Below, piece by piece: positions 46,754 to 57,536 of a DNA stretch of 64,000 nt (positions within the stretch are counted from its first letter, which is position 1; every line of letters starts with the position of its first letter). The notes under the pieces were generated by a model. That model worked only from the letters and a program-made list of their open reading frames with translations, was not told where the DNA came from and made no database searches. The DNA comes from Andreprevotia lacus DSM 23236. Its GTDB lineage: Bacteria > Pseudomonadota > Gammaproteobacteria > Burkholderiales > Chitinibacteraceae. Where the stretch lies: positions 91,731 to 155,730 of the forward strand of contig NZ_FWXD01000011.1 of NCBI RefSeq assembly GCF_900176275.1, given 5' to 3'. A program made the position numbers and the translations under genes.

Positions 46754-49561
46754 ATGATGAAAGAACTTGAGTTGAATTCCCATCTGTTCGGTGGGAATGC
46801 CCCGTTCGTGGAAGATCTCTACGAACAATACCTGGCCGATCCGGCCTCGGTGGATGCGCAATGGCGCAGCTACTTCGACCAGCTCACGCAAGGCGCCGCA
46901 AAACGCGATGTCGCCCGTGCCCCGATCGAAGAATCGTTCCGCCAGCTCACCCGCTCGCCGGTACGCGTGGTGCAATCCGGTTCGGCCGACGAAGCCGCTA
47001 CCGAGCGCCAGGTCAACCTGCTGCGCCTGATTTCCGCCTACCGCATCATGGGTAGCCGCCAGGCCACGCTGGACCCGCTGCAGCGCATGGACAAGACCGC
47101 ACTGCCGGAACTGGACCCGAAAACGCACGGCCTGACCGATGCCGACATGGGCATCACGCTCGGCACCAATATCGGCGGCCTGCCGCGCGCTACCCCGGCC
47201 GAAGTGCATGCCTTCCTCAAGCAGACCTACTGCGGCAACATCGGTCTGGAATACATGCACATCACCAACAACGAGCAACGTCGTTGGGTGCAGGACTATT
47301 TCGAATCGCGTCGTTCCACACCGGCCTTCAGCCAGGACGAAAAGCGCCGCATCCTCAAGCAGGTAACGGCTGCTGAAACACTGGAACTGTATCTGGGCAA
47401 GAAGTACGTCGGCCAGAAGCGTTTCGGTCTGGAAGGCGGCGAAGCCATGATCGCGGCCATGGATGGCATCGTGCAGGGCGCCGGCCGTGATGGCGTGCAG
47501 GAGCTGATCATCGGTATGGCCCACCGTGGCCGTCTGAACGTACTGGTCAACACGCTGGGCAAGCTGCCGCGTGACCTGTTCAGCGAATTCGAAGGCCGTC
47601 CGACGACCGAACTGCCGTCGGGCGACGTGAAGTACCACAATGGTTTCTCGGCCGACATCCCGACCCCGGGTGGCCCGATCCACCTGTCGCTGGCGTTCAA
47701 CCCGTCGCACCTGGAAATCGTCAACCCGGTGGTGGAAGGCTCGGTGCGCGCACGTCAGCAACGCCGTGGCGACAAGACCGGCGCACAAGTCCTGCCGGTG
47801 CTGATCCACGGTGACTCGGCCTTCATCGGCCTGGGCACCAACCAGGGTACCTTCAACCTGGCCAACACGCGTGGTTATGGTACCGGCGGTACGCTGCACA
47901 TCGTGGTGAACAACCAGATCGGCTTCACCACCTCGGACACCCGCGATACCCGTTCCACGCTGTATTGCACCGACATCGCCAAGATGGTCGAAGCGCCGAT
48001 CTTCCACGTCAACGGTGACGATCCGGAAGCGGTCTGCCTCACCGTCGAAGCCGCGCTGGCCTTCCGCAAGGAATTCCACCGTGATGTGGTGATCGACATC
48101 GTTTGCTTCCGCCGCCATGGCCACAACGAAGCCGATGATCCGTTCATCACCCAGCCGATGATGTACAAGAAAATCGCCCAGCACCCGGGCGTGCGCAAGA
48201 AGTACGCCGATCGCCTGATCGCTGAAGGCGTGGTCACCGATGCGGAAGCCGCCGGCCTGATCGATACCTATCGCGCAGCGCTGGATCGCGGCGAGCATGT
48301 CGAGCAGACCACGCTGACCGACTACAAGCGTTCGTACGCCATCGACTTCGGCAAGTACATGGGCAACCACTGGCGTCACCCGGTGACCACCGCCGTACCG
48401 CTGGCCGACCTGCAGCGCCTGGGCCAGAAGCTGATCACCGTGCCGGACAACTTCAAACTGCGCGCCAACGTCGAGAAGATCCTGAAGGATCGCGGCGAGA
48501 TGCTGAATGGCAACCTGGGCGTCGACTTCGGTACTGCCGAATCGCTGGCCTATGCCACGATGTTGACCGAAGGCTACGCCGTGCGTATTTCGGGTGAAGA
48601 CTCGGGGCGCGGCACCTTCAACCATCGCCACGCCGTACTGCACGACCAGAACCGCGAAAAGTGGGACCAGGGCGTGCACGTGCCGCTGCAACACATCTCG
48701 GAAAACCAGGCGCACTTCCTCGTCATTGACTCGATCCTGAACGAAGAAGCCGTGCTGGCATTCGAATACGGCTACGCCTCGTCGGCGCCGGATGAGCTGG
48801 TGATCTGGGAAGCGCAGTTCGGCGACTTCGCCAACGGCGCGCAAGTCGTGATCGACCAGTTCATCACTTCGGGCGAAACCAAATGGGGCCGTCTGTGCGG
48901 CCTGACCATGTTGCTGCCGCACGGTTATGACGGTGCTGGCCCTGAGCACTCGTCGGCACGTGTCGAGCGCTTCCTGCAGATGTGTGCCGAACACAACATC
49001 CAGGTGGTGCAACCGTCCGAAGCGGTGCAGATGTTCCATGTGCTGCGTCGCCAGATGGTGCGCCCGGTGCGCAAGCCGCTGATCGTGATCATGAGCAAGA
49101 AACTGCTCAAGGCCAAGAATGCGGCCAGCCCGATCGAGCAGTTCAGCAACGGCGAATTCCGCACCGTGATCGGCGAAGCCGGCGACATCGATGCAAAGAA
49201 GGTCAAGCGCGTGATCGCGTGTGCCGGCCAGGTCTATTACGACCTGCTGGGCGCACGTACCCAGCGCGAGATCAAGGACATTGCGATTGTCCGTGTCGAG
49301 CAGCTGTATCCGTTCCCGACCGAAGAGCTGAAGGCAGAGCTGGCCAAGTTCGGCAATGCCAAGGAAATCATGTGGGTGCAGGAAGAGCCGCGCAATCAGG
49401 GTGCCTGGCACCAGATTCGCCACCGTCTCGAAAACTGCATGGAGCCGAAGCAGACCTTGCTGTTTGCCGGCCGCCCATCGTCGGCATCGCCGGCCGTAGG
49501 CTACATGAGCAAGCATAACGCGCAGCTGAAGGCCTTCATTGACGAGGCCCTGACGCTGTAA
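46754..49561 (+). CDS. sucA: 2-oxoglutarate dehydrogenase E1 component
   Basis: 935 residues. Thiamine-diphosphate subunit that decarboxylates 2-oxoglutarate. The N-terminal [20 protein letters not shown] peptide contacts the E2 core. [31 protein letters not shown] and [13 protein letters not shown] include the cofactor-binding residues. The ATG at 46754 follows AGGAC; the next ATG is the second codon. Followed by a stem-loop and sucB. Confidence 0.97.
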   Translation: MMKELELNSHLFGGNAPFVEDLYEQYLADPASVDAQWRSYFDQLTQGAAKRDVARAPIEESFRQLTRSPVRVVQSGSADEAATERQVNLLRLISAYRIMGSRQATLDPLQRMDKTALPELDPKTHGLTDADMGITLGTNIGGLPRATPAEVHAFLKQTYCGNIGLEYMHITNNEQRRWVQDYFESRRSTPAFSQDEKRRILKQVTAAETLELYLGKKYVGQKRFGLEGGEAMIAAMDGIVQGAGRDGVQELIIGMAHRGRLNVLVNTLGKLPRDLFSEFEGRPTTELPSGDVKYHNGFSADIPTPGGPIHLSLAFNPSHLEIVNPVVEGSVRARQQRRGDKTGAQVLPVLIHGDSAFIGLGTNQGTFNLANTRGYGTGGTLHIVVNNQIGFTTSDTRDTRSTLYCTDIAKMVEAPIFHVNGDDPEAVCLTVEAALAFRKEFHRDVVIDIVCFRRHGHNEADDPFITQPMMYKKIAQHPGVRKKYADRLIAEGVVTDAEAAGLIDTYRAALDRGEHVEQTTLTDYKRSYAIDFGKYMGNHWRHPVTTAVPLADLQRLGQKLITVPDNFKLRANVEKILKDRGEMLNGNLGVDFGTAESLAYATMLTEGYAVRISGEDSGRGTFNHRHAVLHDQNREKWDQGVHVPLQHISENQAHFLVIDSILNEEAVLAFEYGYASSAPDELVIWEAQFGDFANGAQVVIDQFITSGETKWGRLCGLTMLLPHGYDGAGPEHSSARVERFLQMCAEHNIQVVQPSEAVQMFHVLRRQMVRPVRKPLIVIMSKKLLKAKNAASPIEQFSNGEFRTVIGEAGDIDAKKVKRVIACAGQVYYDLLGARTQREIKDIAIVRVEQLYPFPTEELKAELAKFGNAKEIMWVQEEPRNQGAWHQIRHRLENCMEPKQTLLFAGRPSSASPAVGYMSKHNAQLKAFIDEALTL

Positions 49562-49568
49562 TTCCAAC

Positions 49569-49591
49569 GCGGCATCCATCCCGGATGCCGC
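49569..49591 (+). other. GC-rich stem-loop in the sucA-sucB gap
   Basis: GCGGCATCC and GGATGCCGC form a perfect 9-bp stem with a five-base loop, 8 bases past the sucA stop. No T-run. It could stabilise the 3' end of sucA mRNA or mark a processing point. Confidence 0.7.
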
Positions 49592-49644
49592 GTCTTGTCG
49601 TTTCGGGCCAGCCCGAACGTACCAGAACCATTTGGAGAAACACC

Positions 49645-50838
49645 ATGATCGTAGAAGTCAAAGTCCCGCAGTTGCCGGAATCGGTTGCCGAAGCCACGCT
49701 GCTGCAGTGGAAGAAGAAGGTGGGCGAGGCCGTCGCACGCGAAGAAAACCTGATCGACATCGAAACCGACAAGGTCGTGCTGGAAATCGTCGCCCCGCAA
49801 GCCGGCGTACTGGTCTCCATCACCCAGCAGGAAGGCGCCACCGTGGGTAGCCTGGACGTGATCGCCACCATCGATACCGCTGCTGCTGTCGCTGCTGCCC
49901 CGGCTGCCGCTGCTGCGCCTGCCGCAGCACCTGCTGCTGCCCCGGCTCCGGCTGCTGCAGGCGCTGCCGCCATGCCGGCCGCCAAGAAACTGGCTGCCGA
50001 TGCCGGCGTGGACCTGTCCAGGGTCGAAGGTACCGGCCGTGGCGGTCGCGTGCTGAAGGAAGACGTACAGAATGCCGTTGCTGGTGGCAGCAAGCCGGCG
50101 GCTGCAGCTGCTGCACCGGTTGCCGTGGCCGTTGGCGAACGTGCCGAGCAGCGCGTGCCGATGTCGCGCCTGCGCCAGCGCGTGGCCGAGCGTCTGCTGC
50201 AATCGCAACAGACCAACGCCATCCTCACCACCTTCAATGAAGTGAACATGAAGCCGGTGATGGACCTGCGCAACAAGTACAAGGACAAGTTCGAGAAAGA
50301 ACACGGCGTCAAGCTGGGTTTCATGGGCTTCTTCGTCAAGGCCGTGGTTGCCGCGCTGAAGAAGTATCCGATCGTGAACGCGTCGGTGGACGGTAACGAC
50401 ATCGTTTACCACGGCTACTTCGACATCGGCGTGGCCGTTGGCTCGCCGCGCGGTCTGGTGGTGCCCATCATCCGCAACGCTGACCAGCTCAGCCTGGCCG
50501 AGATCGAAAAGACCATCGCCGACTTCGGCAAGCGTGCGCAGGAAGGCAAGCTGTCGGTGGAAGAACTGACTGGCGGTACCTACACCATCTCGAATGGCGG
50601 CACCTTCGGCTCGTTCTTCTCCACCCCGATCATCAACCCGCCGCAAGCCGCGATCCTGGGCATGCATGCCACCAAGGAACGTGCCGTGGTCGAAAACGGC
50701 GAAGTGGTGGTGCGTCCGGTGATGTATCTGGCGCAATCCTATGACCACCGCATCATTGACGGCCGCGAAGCCGTGCTGAGCCTGGTGGCAGTGAAGGAAG
50801 CCATCGAAGACCCGGCGCGTCTGCTGCTGGACCTGTAA
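49645..50838 (+). CDS. sucB: 2-oxoglutarate dehydrogenase E2, dihydrolipoyl succinyltransferase
   Basis: 397 residues. One lipoyl domain (1-75; lipoylated Lys in [12 protein letters not shown]), an Ala/Pro-rich swinging linker, a peripheral-subunit-binding domain (about 110-145) and a catalytic domain with the [13 protein letters not shown] active-site motif. It transfers succinyl to CoA. GGAGAA precedes the ATG. Confidence 0.97.
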   Translation: MIVEVKVPQLPESVAEATLLQWKKKVGEAVAREENLIDIETDKVVLEIVAPQAGVLVSITQQEGATVGSLDVIATIDTAAAVAAAPAAAAAPAAAPAAAPAPAAAGAAAMPAAKKLAADAGVDLSRVEGTGRGGRVLKEDVQNAVAGGSKPAAAAAAPVAVAVGERAEQRVPMSRLRQRVAERLLQSQQTNAILTTFNEVNMKPVMDLRNKYKDKFEKEHGVKLGFMGFFVKAVVAALKKYPIVNASVDGNDIVYHGYFDIGVAVGSPRGLVVPIIRNADQLSLAEIEKTIADFGKRAQEGKLSVEELTGGTYTISNGGTFGSFFSTPIINPPQAAILGMHATKERAVVENGEVVVRPVMYLAQSYDHRIIDGREAVLSLVAVKEAIEDPARLLLDL

Positions 50839-50844
50839 CACCAC

Positions 50845-50864
50845 GGGGCGGGGCAACCCGCCCC
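50845..50864 (+). other. GC-rich stem-loop in the sucB-lpd gap
   Basis: GGGGCGGG and CCCGCCCC form a perfect 8-bp stem with a GCAA tetraloop, 7 bases past the sucB stop. The following TT is too short for a terminator. Confidence 0.7.
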
Positions 50865-50889
50865 TTGTGCATCAACCTGGAAGAAACTC

Positions 50890-52323
50890 ATGTCCCAACA
50901 ATTTGATGTCGTCGTCATCGGTGGTGGTCCCGGCGGTTATGTGGCAGCGATCCGCGCCGCGCAACTGGGCTTCAGCACCGCGTGCATCGACGCAACCAAG
51001 AATGCCGAAGGCAAGCAAAGCCTGGGCGGTACCTGCCTGAACGTCGGCTGCATTCCGTCCAAGGCACTGCTGCAATCGTCCGAGAACTACCACAACACCA
51101 TCCACGGTTTTGCCGATCACGGCATCACAGCAGGCTCGGTCAAGGTAGACATTGCCAAGATGCTGGCGCGCAAGCAGGACATCATCAACAAGAACACCGG
51201 CGGTATCGCTTACCTGTTCAAGAAGAACAAGGTGACCTCCTTCCTCGGCTATGGCAGCTTCAAGTCGCGCAATGGCGACAAGTACCAGATCGAGATCAAG
51301 GATGGTGACAAGGTCGAAGTGATCGAAGCCACCCACGTCATCATCGCCACCGGCTCCAAGGTGCGTCAGCTGCCGGGCGTCGCCATCGACAACCAGCTGG
51401 TGCTGGACAACGAAGGCGCGCTGGCCATCCCGGCCGTGCCCAAGAAGCTGGGCGTGATCGGCGGTGGTGTAATCGGCCTGGAAATGGGCTCGGTATGGAA
51501 GCGCCTGGGCGCGGAAGTGACCGTGCTGGAAGCCGCTCCGGCCTTCCTCGCCGCTGCCGATGAGCAGGTAGCCAAGGAAGCGTTCAAGCTGTTCAGCAAG
51601 GACACTGGCCTCGACATCCAGATCGGCGTGAAGATCGGCGAGATCAAGACCGGCAAGAAGGACGTCACCGTCAACTGGACCGACGCCGCCGGTGCCGAGC
51701 ACAAGAGCGAATTCGACAAGCTGATCGTCGCCATCGGCCGTGTGCCGAACACCGATGGTCTGGGTGCTGACGCAGTCGGCCTCAAGATCAACGAGCGCGG
51801 CCAGATCGACGTCGATGGCGACTGCCGCACCAACCTGCCCAATGTATGGGCGATTGGCGACGTGGTGCGCGGCCCCATGCTGGCGCACAAGTCGTCGGAA
51901 GAGGGCGTTGCCGTGGCTGAACGCCTGGCTGGCCAGCACCCGCATGTCGATTTCGACGTGATTCCGTGGGTGATCTACACCAACCCGGAAATTGCGTGGG
52001 TGGGCAAGACCGAGCAACAGCTCAAGGCCGAAGGCGTCGAATACAAAAAGGGTCAGTTCCTGTTCTCGGCCAATGGCCGTGCGCTGGCGCTGGGCGACTC
52101 CAAGGGCTTCGTCAAGATGCTGGCTTGCGCCAAGACCGACCGCATCCTCGGTGTGCACATCGTCGGCGCGCATGCGTCCGAGCTGATCACCGAAGCCGTG
52201 GTGGCGATGGAATTCAAGGCGTCGTCGGAAGACATCGCCCGTATCGTTCACGCACACCCGTCGCTGTCTGAAGCCATGCACGAAGCAGCCCTGGGTTGCG
52301 ACAAGCGCGGTCTGCACAGCTAA
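50890..52323 (+). CDS. lpd: Dihydrolipoyl dehydrogenase (E3)
   Basis: 477 residues. Reoxidises the dihydrolipoyl group of E2 with NAD. The redox disulfide is in [17 protein letters not shown]; the FAD fold is [20 protein letters not shown] and the NAD fold [16 protein letters not shown]. The His-Glu pair is at [14 protein letters not shown] near the C-terminus. Encoded inside the suc operon, so this copy is probably dedicated to the 2-oxoglutarate complex. Confidence 0.96.
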   Translation: MSQQFDVVVIGGGPGGYVAAIRAAQLGFSTACIDATKNAEGKQSLGGTCLNVGCIPSKALLQSSENYHNTIHGFADHGITAGSVKVDIAKMLARKQDIINKNTGGIAYLFKKNKVTSFLGYGSFKSRNGDKYQIEIKDGDKVEVIEATHVIIATGSKVRQLPGVAIDNQLVLDNEGALAIPAVPKKLGVIGGGVIGLEMGSVWKRLGAEVTVLEAAPAFLAAADEQVAKEAFKLFSKDTGLDIQIGVKIGEIKTGKKDVTVNWTDAAGAEHKSEFDKLIVAIGRVPNTDGLGADAVGLKINERGQIDVDGDCRTNLPNVWAIGDVVRGPMLAHKSSEEGVAVAERLAGQHPHVDFDVIPWVIYTNPEIAWVGKTEQQLKAEGVEYKKGQFLFSANGRALALGDSKGFVKMLACAKTDRILGVHIVGAHASELITEAVVAMEFKASSEDIARIVHAHPSLSEAMHEAALGCDKRGLHS

Positions 52324-52329
52324 TTTCCA

Positions 52330-52353
52330 GCGGGCCGCCGCAGCGCGGCCCGC
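52330..52353 (+). other. GC-rich stem-loop in the lpd-sucC gap
   Basis: GCGGGCCGC and GCGGCCCGC form a perfect 9-bp stem with a six-base loop, 6 bases past the lpd stop. No T-run. Confidence 0.7.
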
Positions 52354-52386
52354 GCCCAACACACCTCCTCACAAAGGATCTCAGAA

Positions 52387-53556
52387 ATGAATCTGCACGA
52401 GTATCAAGCCAAGGAACTGCTGGCCAAGTATGGCCTGCCGGTCCAGCGCGGCATTCTGGCCAACAGCGCTGAAGAAGCTGCTGCAGCGTATGACACCCTG
52501 GGTGGCAAGTTTGCCGTCGTGAAGGCACAAGTGCACGCGGGTGGCCGCGGCAAGGCCGGCGGCGTCAAGGTCGTCAAGAGCCGCGAAGAAGCAGCCGAAG
52601 TTGCCAAGACCCTGATCGGCACCAATCTGGTGACCTACCAGACCGACGCAGCCGGCCAGCCGGTGCACTCGGTGCTGGTCTGTGAAGACATGTACCCGGT
52701 ACAGCGCGAACTGTATCTGGGCGCCGTGGTGGATCGCTCCAGCCAGCGCGTGGTGTTCATGGTATCGACCGAAGGCGGCGTGGAAATCGAGAAGGTTGCC
52801 GAAGAAACTCCGGAAAAGATCATCAAGATCGAAATCGATCCGCTGGTTGGCGCTCAGCCGTTCCAGGGTCGCGACGCTGCATTCGCCCTCGGCCTGCAAG
52901 GCCCGCAAGTGGCTGCGTTCACCAAGCTGTTCCTCGGTGCGGCCAAGGCCTTCATCGACAACGACTTCGCCCTGTTCGAAGTGAACCCGCTGGCGCTGCG
53001 TGAAAACGGCGAACTGGCCTGCGTGGATGGCAAGATCAACCTCGACTCCAACGCCCTGTATCGCCACCCGGACCTGCTGGCCCAGCGCGACAAGTCGCAG
53101 GAAAACGAGCGCGAAGTGAAGGCTTCCGAGTTCGAACTGAACTACGTGGCGCTGGAAGGCAGCATCGGTTGCATGGTGAACGGCGCCGGTCTGGCCATGG
53201 CCACCATGGACATCATCAAGCTCAAGGGTGGCCAGCCGGCCAACTTCCTGGACGTGGGCGGTGGCGCAACCAAGGAGCGCGTGATTGAAGCGTTCAAGCT
53301 GATCCTTGCTGACGACACCGTGAAGGGCGTGCTGATCAACATCTTCGGCGGTATCGTCCGTTGCGACATGATCGCCGAAGCCATCATTGCCGCCGTGAAG
53401 GAAGTGAACGTGACCGTGCCGGTTGTGGTTCGTCTGGAAGGCAACAACGCTGAACTGGGCGCCAAGATCCTCGACGAATCCGGCCTCAAGCTGACTTCGG
53501 CCCAAGGCCTGAACGACGCTGCCGAGAAGATCGTTGCTGCTGTTGCAGCCCTCTAA
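52387..53556 (+). CDS. sucC: Succinyl-CoA synthetase, beta subunit
   Basis: 389 residues. N-terminal ATP-grasp ([20 protein letters not shown], then [17 protein letters not shown]) and C-terminal flavodoxin-like domain ([17 protein letters not shown]). It supplies the nucleotide site for substrate-level phosphorylation. sucD follows 25 bp later. Confidence 0.97.
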   Translation: MNLHEYQAKELLAKYGLPVQRGILANSAEEAAAAYDTLGGKFAVVKAQVHAGGRGKAGGVKVVKSREEAAEVAKTLIGTNLVTYQTDAAGQPVHSVLVCEDMYPVQRELYLGAVVDRSSQRVVFMVSTEGGVEIEKVAEETPEKIIKIEIDPLVGAQPFQGRDAAFALGLQGPQVAAFTKLFLGAAKAFIDNDFALFEVNPLALRENGELACVDGKINLDSNALYRHPDLLAQRDKSQENEREVKASEFELNYVALEGSIGCMVNGAGLAMATMDIIKLKGGQPANFLDVGGGATKERVIEAFKLILADDTVKGVLINIFGGIVRCDMIAEAIIAAVKEVNVTVPVVVRLEGNNAELGAKILDESGLKLTSAQGLNDAAEKIVAAVAAL

Positions 53557-53581
53557 ACCGCACGCGTAAAAGGATTTTGAA

Positions 53582-54466
53582 ATGAGCGTACTCGTCAATA
53601 AAGATACGAAAGTGCTGGTGCAAGGCTTCACCGGCAAGAACGGTACTTTCCACGCTGAACAAGCGTTGAAGGTCGGCACCAAGGTTGTTGGTGGCGTGAC
53701 TCCGGGCAAGGGCGGTTCCGAGCACCTGGGCCTGCCGGTGTTCAACACCATGAAGGACGCCGTGCGTCAGACCCAGGCTGATGCTTCGGTCATCTACGTG
53801 CCGGCACCGTTTGCCAAGGATTCCATCCTCGAAGCCATCGACAGCGGCGTGAAGCTGGTGGTTTGCATCACCGAAGGCGTGCCGACGCTGGACATGCTGT
53901 ACGTGAAGAAGGCTGTGGACGAAGCCGGCATCCGCCTGATCGGCCCGAACTGCCCTGGCATCATCACCCCGGGTGAGTGCAAGATCGGCATCATGCCGTG
54001 GCACATCCACCAACCGGGCCGCATCGGTATCGTGTCGCGTTCGGGCACGCTGACCTATGAAGCCGTGGCACAAACCACCGCACTGGGCCTGGGCCAATCG
54101 ACATGTATCGGTATCGGCGGCGACCCGATCCCGGGTACTTCGCACATCGACGCCCTGAAGCTGTTCCAGGACGATCCGGACACCGACGCCATCATCATGA
54201 TCGGCGAAATCGGCGGCTCGGCCGAAGAAGAAGCGGCCGAATTCGCCAAGTCCTACGTCACCAAGCCGGTGGTTGGCTACATCGCCGGTGTGACTGCCCC
54301 GAAGGGCAAGCGCATGGGCCATGCTGGCGCCATCATCTCGGGCGGCAAGGGTACTGCCGAAGAGAAGTTCGCCGCCTTCGAGCGTGCAGGCATCGCCTAC
54401 ACCCGCAGCCCGGCCGAACTGGGCAAGACCATGTTCGACCTGCTGAAAAGCAAGGGCATGATCTAA
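53582..54466 (+). CDS. sucD: Succinyl-CoA synthetase, alpha subunit
   Basis: 294 residues. Binds CoA and carries the phospho-histidine H247 in [17 protein letters not shown], the same number as in E. coli. [19 protein letters not shown] is the CoA-binding start. It is the last TCA gene, followed by a strong terminator. Confidence 0.97.
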   Translation: MSVLVNKDTKVLVQGFTGKNGTFHAEQALKVGTKVVGGVTPGKGGSEHLGLPVFNTMKDAVRQTQADASVIYVPAPFAKDSILEAIDSGVKLVVCITEGVPTLDMLYVKKAVDEAGIRLIGPNCPGIITPGECKIGIMPWHIHQPGRIGIVSRSGTLTYEAVAQTTALGLGQSTCIGIGGDPIPGTSHIDALKLFQDDPDTDAIIMIGEIGGSAEEEAAEFAKSYVTKPVVGYIAGVTAPKGKRMGHAGAIISGGKGTAEEKFAAFERAGIAYTRSPAELGKTMFDLLKSKGMI

Positions 54467-54508
54467 GCATCAGCTTGATGCGGGTGTGTTTTGCACCCGC
54501 GGCAAAGC

Positions 54509-54540
54509 AAAAAACGCCACCTTCGGGTGGCGTTTTCTTT
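54509..54540 (+). terminator. Terminator after sucD
   Basis: AAAACGCCACC and GGTGGCGTTTT pair around a TTCG loop, with TTTTCTTTT following. It closes the TCA block. Confidence 0.9.
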
Positions 54541-54650
54541 TGCATGGTGCTTATTGCATACTGACGTCAGCTTGCCGCCAGTCGCCGTACCCACTGTGCG
54601 CCAAGACCATTCATCAACAGGTTCATGATCAAGCAGGAGCATCTGCAAAC

Positions 54651-55607
54651 ATGCAAGCCATCCATTACGCGGGCAGTGATACAGCGGTACTGCCCGGCGA
54701 TGTGGTCAGACTAAAACGCATGCGGGGCGAGGAAGAGGGCTTCATTGCCTATGTGCCGGGCATATCGCCGCCTAACAAGTTCTTTGGCGTCGGAGTCGGG
54801 GCCAGTGTCGGGTTTGGCAACGCGCAAGGGCGCTATTGGGCACTGTCTGTGGATGAATCAGGCATATTGAGTTCGGCGGTTCACTGGTTTGCACGCGGCG
54901 AAGCGCCGCCTGAACTACCGGCCGATCTGGACGAAATCGACATCAGCAGTGATTTTTGCCTGCCCGCCGAGCAATTGGCCAACCAGCAAATGGGCGATGG
55001 GCGGATCGAAATCAGTCGCCGCGCGCCGGTAGACGACGATTTCAAGGCGTTGCAACAGCAGGGGACGTCATTTGGCCGAGCCATCAGCCTCGCACTGCTC
55101 GTATTTGGCGTGCTCGCCGCATTGATCTACTGGTTGAGCAAATCCTGGCTGGCAGCATCCCTCATCGGTGGTGGCTTGTTTGCCAGCTCGGTGGTGTCCA
55201 ACTGGCGCTTTCGGCAAGAACAGCAACGCCGCCGGGCTATGGCCGCTGATCCGCAGGCCGTGGAGGTCATCGAGGTTGCCCCGCTGCGGGTCGTCGATAT
55301 TCAGCCCTTGGGCAGCAACGGGCCGGCTTTGGTGTTCTTTGGCAACGATGAACAAGCCGTACTGGTAGTCGGCCAGTGGACGGCAGAGTTCGAGCCGTTT
55401 CCGGCTGCGCATTTCCGGATACATCGTTGGGCAGATACGGGAGAGCCGATACGCATCGAATGCCTGGGCAAGCTGATTGTGCCTGAATCCTCGTCAGTGG
55501 CGCTGCAGCCCGGATACCGCTTTGGCTATGTCGAGTGGTTCAAGGCAAGCCCGGAAACGTTGCAGCAGGATCTGGCGCTTGCGTTTAGCGGTGGTAGTCA
55601 TGCCTGA
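54651..55607 (+). CDS. Unknown protein with two central membrane helices
   Basis: 318 residues from ATG 54651, preceded by AGGAG 11 bases upstream. A beta-rich N-terminal part (VLPGDVVRLKRMRGEEEGFI) is followed by two adjacent hydrophobic helices near residues 145-185 (AISLALLVFGVLAALIYWLS) and a second soluble domain of about 120 residues. Both soluble domains probably face the cytoplasm. No family recognised. A similar-strand unknown gene follows 21 bp later. Confidence 0.65.
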   Translation: MQAIHYAGSDTAVLPGDVVRLKRMRGEEEGFIAYVPGISPPNKFFGVGVGASVGFGNAQGRYWALSVDESGILSSAVHWFARGEAPPELPADLDEIDISSDFCLPAEQLANQQMGDGRIEISRRAPVDDDFKALQQQGTSFGRAISLALLVFGVLAALIYWLSKSWLAASLIGGGLFASSVVSNWRFRQEQQRRRAMAADPQAVEVIEVAPLRVVDIQPLGSNGPALVFFGNDEQAVLVVGQWTAEFEPFPAAHFRIHRWADTGEPIRIECLGKLIVPESSSVALQPGYRFGYVEWFKASPETLQQDLALAFSGGSHA

Positions 55608-55628
55608 AACCACAGCAACCTCATAGCG

Positions 55629-56066
55629 ATGAAGCCCGAATTCAACCAGGTCATGGCCAGTTTTCTTGGCTTATTGCAGCGCCAAGGTTTGCCAGCGCAG
55701 ATTGTCTGGGTGAGGCCGGAGCAGGCTATCTATGGTGCTCGCAAAGGATGGCTGATACTGCCGAGCCACGGTTACGACGTGGCGGAAATTGCAGCGCGTT
55801 ACCAAGCCGCATGCAGTTCAGATTGGGGTCTGCGCTTTAGCGTGTTGTGTGTTCATGAGCATACCAGCTATTGCCTGCTGAAAATCCCTGCAGATGAGCT
55901 GGCAGCTGAATACGCGCTGCTTGCTGCCGATGTCGTCAAGCTCAGTGTGCCCGTTCCCGTGCCTGCGGCACGTGCTGCATCCGGCATATTGCAGATCGGT
56001 TGGTGGCGGCTACGGGAGCACTTGAGCTATCGCCAGTGGAAACAAGCGGCATTCGAGCTGGCTTGA
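55629..56066 (+). CDS. Hypothetical protein
   Basis: 145 residues, soluble, no signal peptide or clear motif. The stretch GWLILPSHGYDVAEIAARYQ and a Cys-containing LRFSVLCVHEHTSYCLLKIP are the more distinctive parts. It lies 21 bp after the membrane-helix protein on the same strand and is probably co-transcribed with it. Not recognised. Confidence 0.55.
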   Translation: MKPEFNQVMASFLGLLQRQGLPAQIVWVRPEQAIYGARKGWLILPSHGYDVAEIAARYQAACSSDWGLRFSVLCVHEHTSYCLLKIPADELAAEYALLAADVVKLSVPVPVPAARAASGILQIGWWRLREHLSYRQWKQAAFELA

Positions 56067-56230
56067 GCTCTGCGTTGAATCCTGGGGATTGGCCGGAAGC
56101 CAGTTCTGACCTGTTTTTTGAGAAGCCATAGTGCTGAGAGGGGGATCAGGGCTTGTTATTCGGGACAGCTATTGCAGCTGGTGACGACAGGGAAGATTTG
56201 CCACTGTGTGAATTGAGAGAACGTGGTGAG

Positions 56231-56773
56231 ATGAAAAATCTATTAGCTAGCGAACCCTATTTCATGGAATGTTTTTCCGACATCGCGGTGAAGTTGCGCC
56301 GTGATACTGGGCGGGAGGTAAAAATCATTGATCTTGATGACTTCATCGCCCTCATGCACCAGGATCGAGAACAGGTGGTGATATCGGTCCCCAACTATCC
56401 GTGGATGGCGCGGTGGGATGACAGCATGCTGGAGGAGCTATGCTCCGCCCCGCCATTGTTTGAATTTCCCTATTTTGGTACAGATGGAAACGAACCCATA
56501 GGCTACTTCGCGGTGCCAGAAACAGTGTCCAGCGAACGCCTTGAAAGGTTGTGCTGGTATCAAAATACCCTGTTCTTCGTTTGCGCACCGGCCGAAGAAT
56601 TTTTTGCTGGTTTGCCGCTTCTTGTTCACAACATCATCGCGACTGCTGATGTATGGCGGGATGAAGTTCTGGCCGCACTTGCGACCATGGAGGGTTATCG
56701 CTGGATTGTGATGCAGGAAGGAGATCAAGGGGATACGTATTACTGGCTGATCGAATCACAGTCGCCCGATTAG
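56231..56773 (+). CDS. Hypothetical protein in an AT-richer segment
   Basis: 180 residues from ATG 56231 (a TTG at 56153 would add 26 residues). Soluble, acidic, with many aromatic residues (ASEPYFMECFSDIAVKL, WYQNTLFFVCAP). No recognised family. The DNA from about 56100 to 57260 is visibly richer in A and T than its neighbours, which hints at later acquisition. Confidence 0.5.
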   Translation: MKNLLASEPYFMECFSDIAVKLRRDTGREVKIIDLDDFIALMHQDREQVVISVPNYPWMARWDDSMLEELCSAPPLFEFPYFGTDGNEPIGYFAVPETVSSERLERLCWYQNTLFFVCAPAEEFFAGLPLLVHNIIATADVWRDEVLAALATMEGYRWIVMQEGDQGDTYYWLIESQSPD

Positions 56774-56861
56774 CTTCGGAAGATTGAGCTACCGACGCTA
56801 TCGAATACCAGCAAGCAGCGATGCGCGTGCATGCACCGCTGCTTGCATGAAGGCAGCTCGC

Positions 56862-57029
56862 TCAGCCGTTCGGGCAGTTCTGATAAGCGTTGAAGCAGCT
56901 GATGTAGGACGGGTCTTTCTCACACACGTGGTGCTTGATTTCACACCACGGGTTTGCGTCTGCTGCCATGGTGGCGGAGGCGGTCAACGTCAGGAACAGG
57001 CCGATCAGAAGTGCAACGTGCTTTTTCAT
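56862..57029 (-). CDS. Secreted small four-cysteine peptide
   Basis: 55 residues from ATG 57029, with AAGGA 8 bases before it. MKKHVALLIGLFLTLTASAT and the following MAA are a classic signal peptide ending near residue 23. The mature part of about 33 residues has four cysteines, C29, C36, C45 and C52, spaced 6-8-6, enough for two disulfides. A longer reading to 57071 lacks a ribosome-binding site. Possible roles include a small disulfide-stabilised periplasmic or secreted effector; no family recognised. It lies in an AT-richer segment beside the second MITE-like element. Confidence 0.6.
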   Translation of the reverse strand: MKKHVALLIGLFLTLTASATMAADANPWCEIKHHVCEKDPSYISCFNAYQNCPNG

Positions 57030-57265
57030 GAAATACAGTCCTTTTCTGCGGTTGGTGTGGGGCCCTTGCATCTGTTGAAGACGGCTTGGGTCGACCGATA
57101 AAATCAGGCTTTGCTAATTTTTCCGGCCTGCGCATTCAAACATGTATGCCTTATGCGGACAACATAAATTTCAGCATGTTGTCTTTTTGCTGAAAATTGA
57201 TTTTGATAAAGCTTTCCCGGTTCTTCCTGGTTCTTTTGTTTGCCGATTGATGGGCGATGCTGGTA

Positions 57266-57536
57266 CTAGGGCCTGTTAACACTTATTTCACGCTTGCGTT
57301 CGGGGTAGTTCGGGATGGAGCGCAAGGCGCAGAACGCGCCGCGGTACGGGTAGCGCAAGCGGTTTGCAACGCAGCGAACCGCCCGAAATACCCCGAACCC
57401 GCAGGGCTGGGCCGCAAAGAGGCCATCTACGGCGTTACGCGCCTTGGCAATAACCGGTTATTGCCGCGTTGCGTGCCTTGTAGCTGACCTCTTTGCGGCC
57501 CAGCGCAAGCGCGAAATAAGTGTTAACAGGCCCTAG
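57266..57536. mobile_element. MITE-like inverted-repeat element, copy 2
   Basis: 271 bp, same as copy 1 at 9533-9803 with one base difference that I can see (gtaccgc in copy 1, gtagcgc here). CTAG on both edges; terminal inverted repeats and two internal hairpins as in copy 1. Its right edge provides the TAG stop codon of the AraC-type gene. Confidence 0.75.

Noticed and set aside
46745..49579. 944-residue open frame on the minus strand
   Set aside because: Complementary to sucA over its full length; sucA has clear family motifs.
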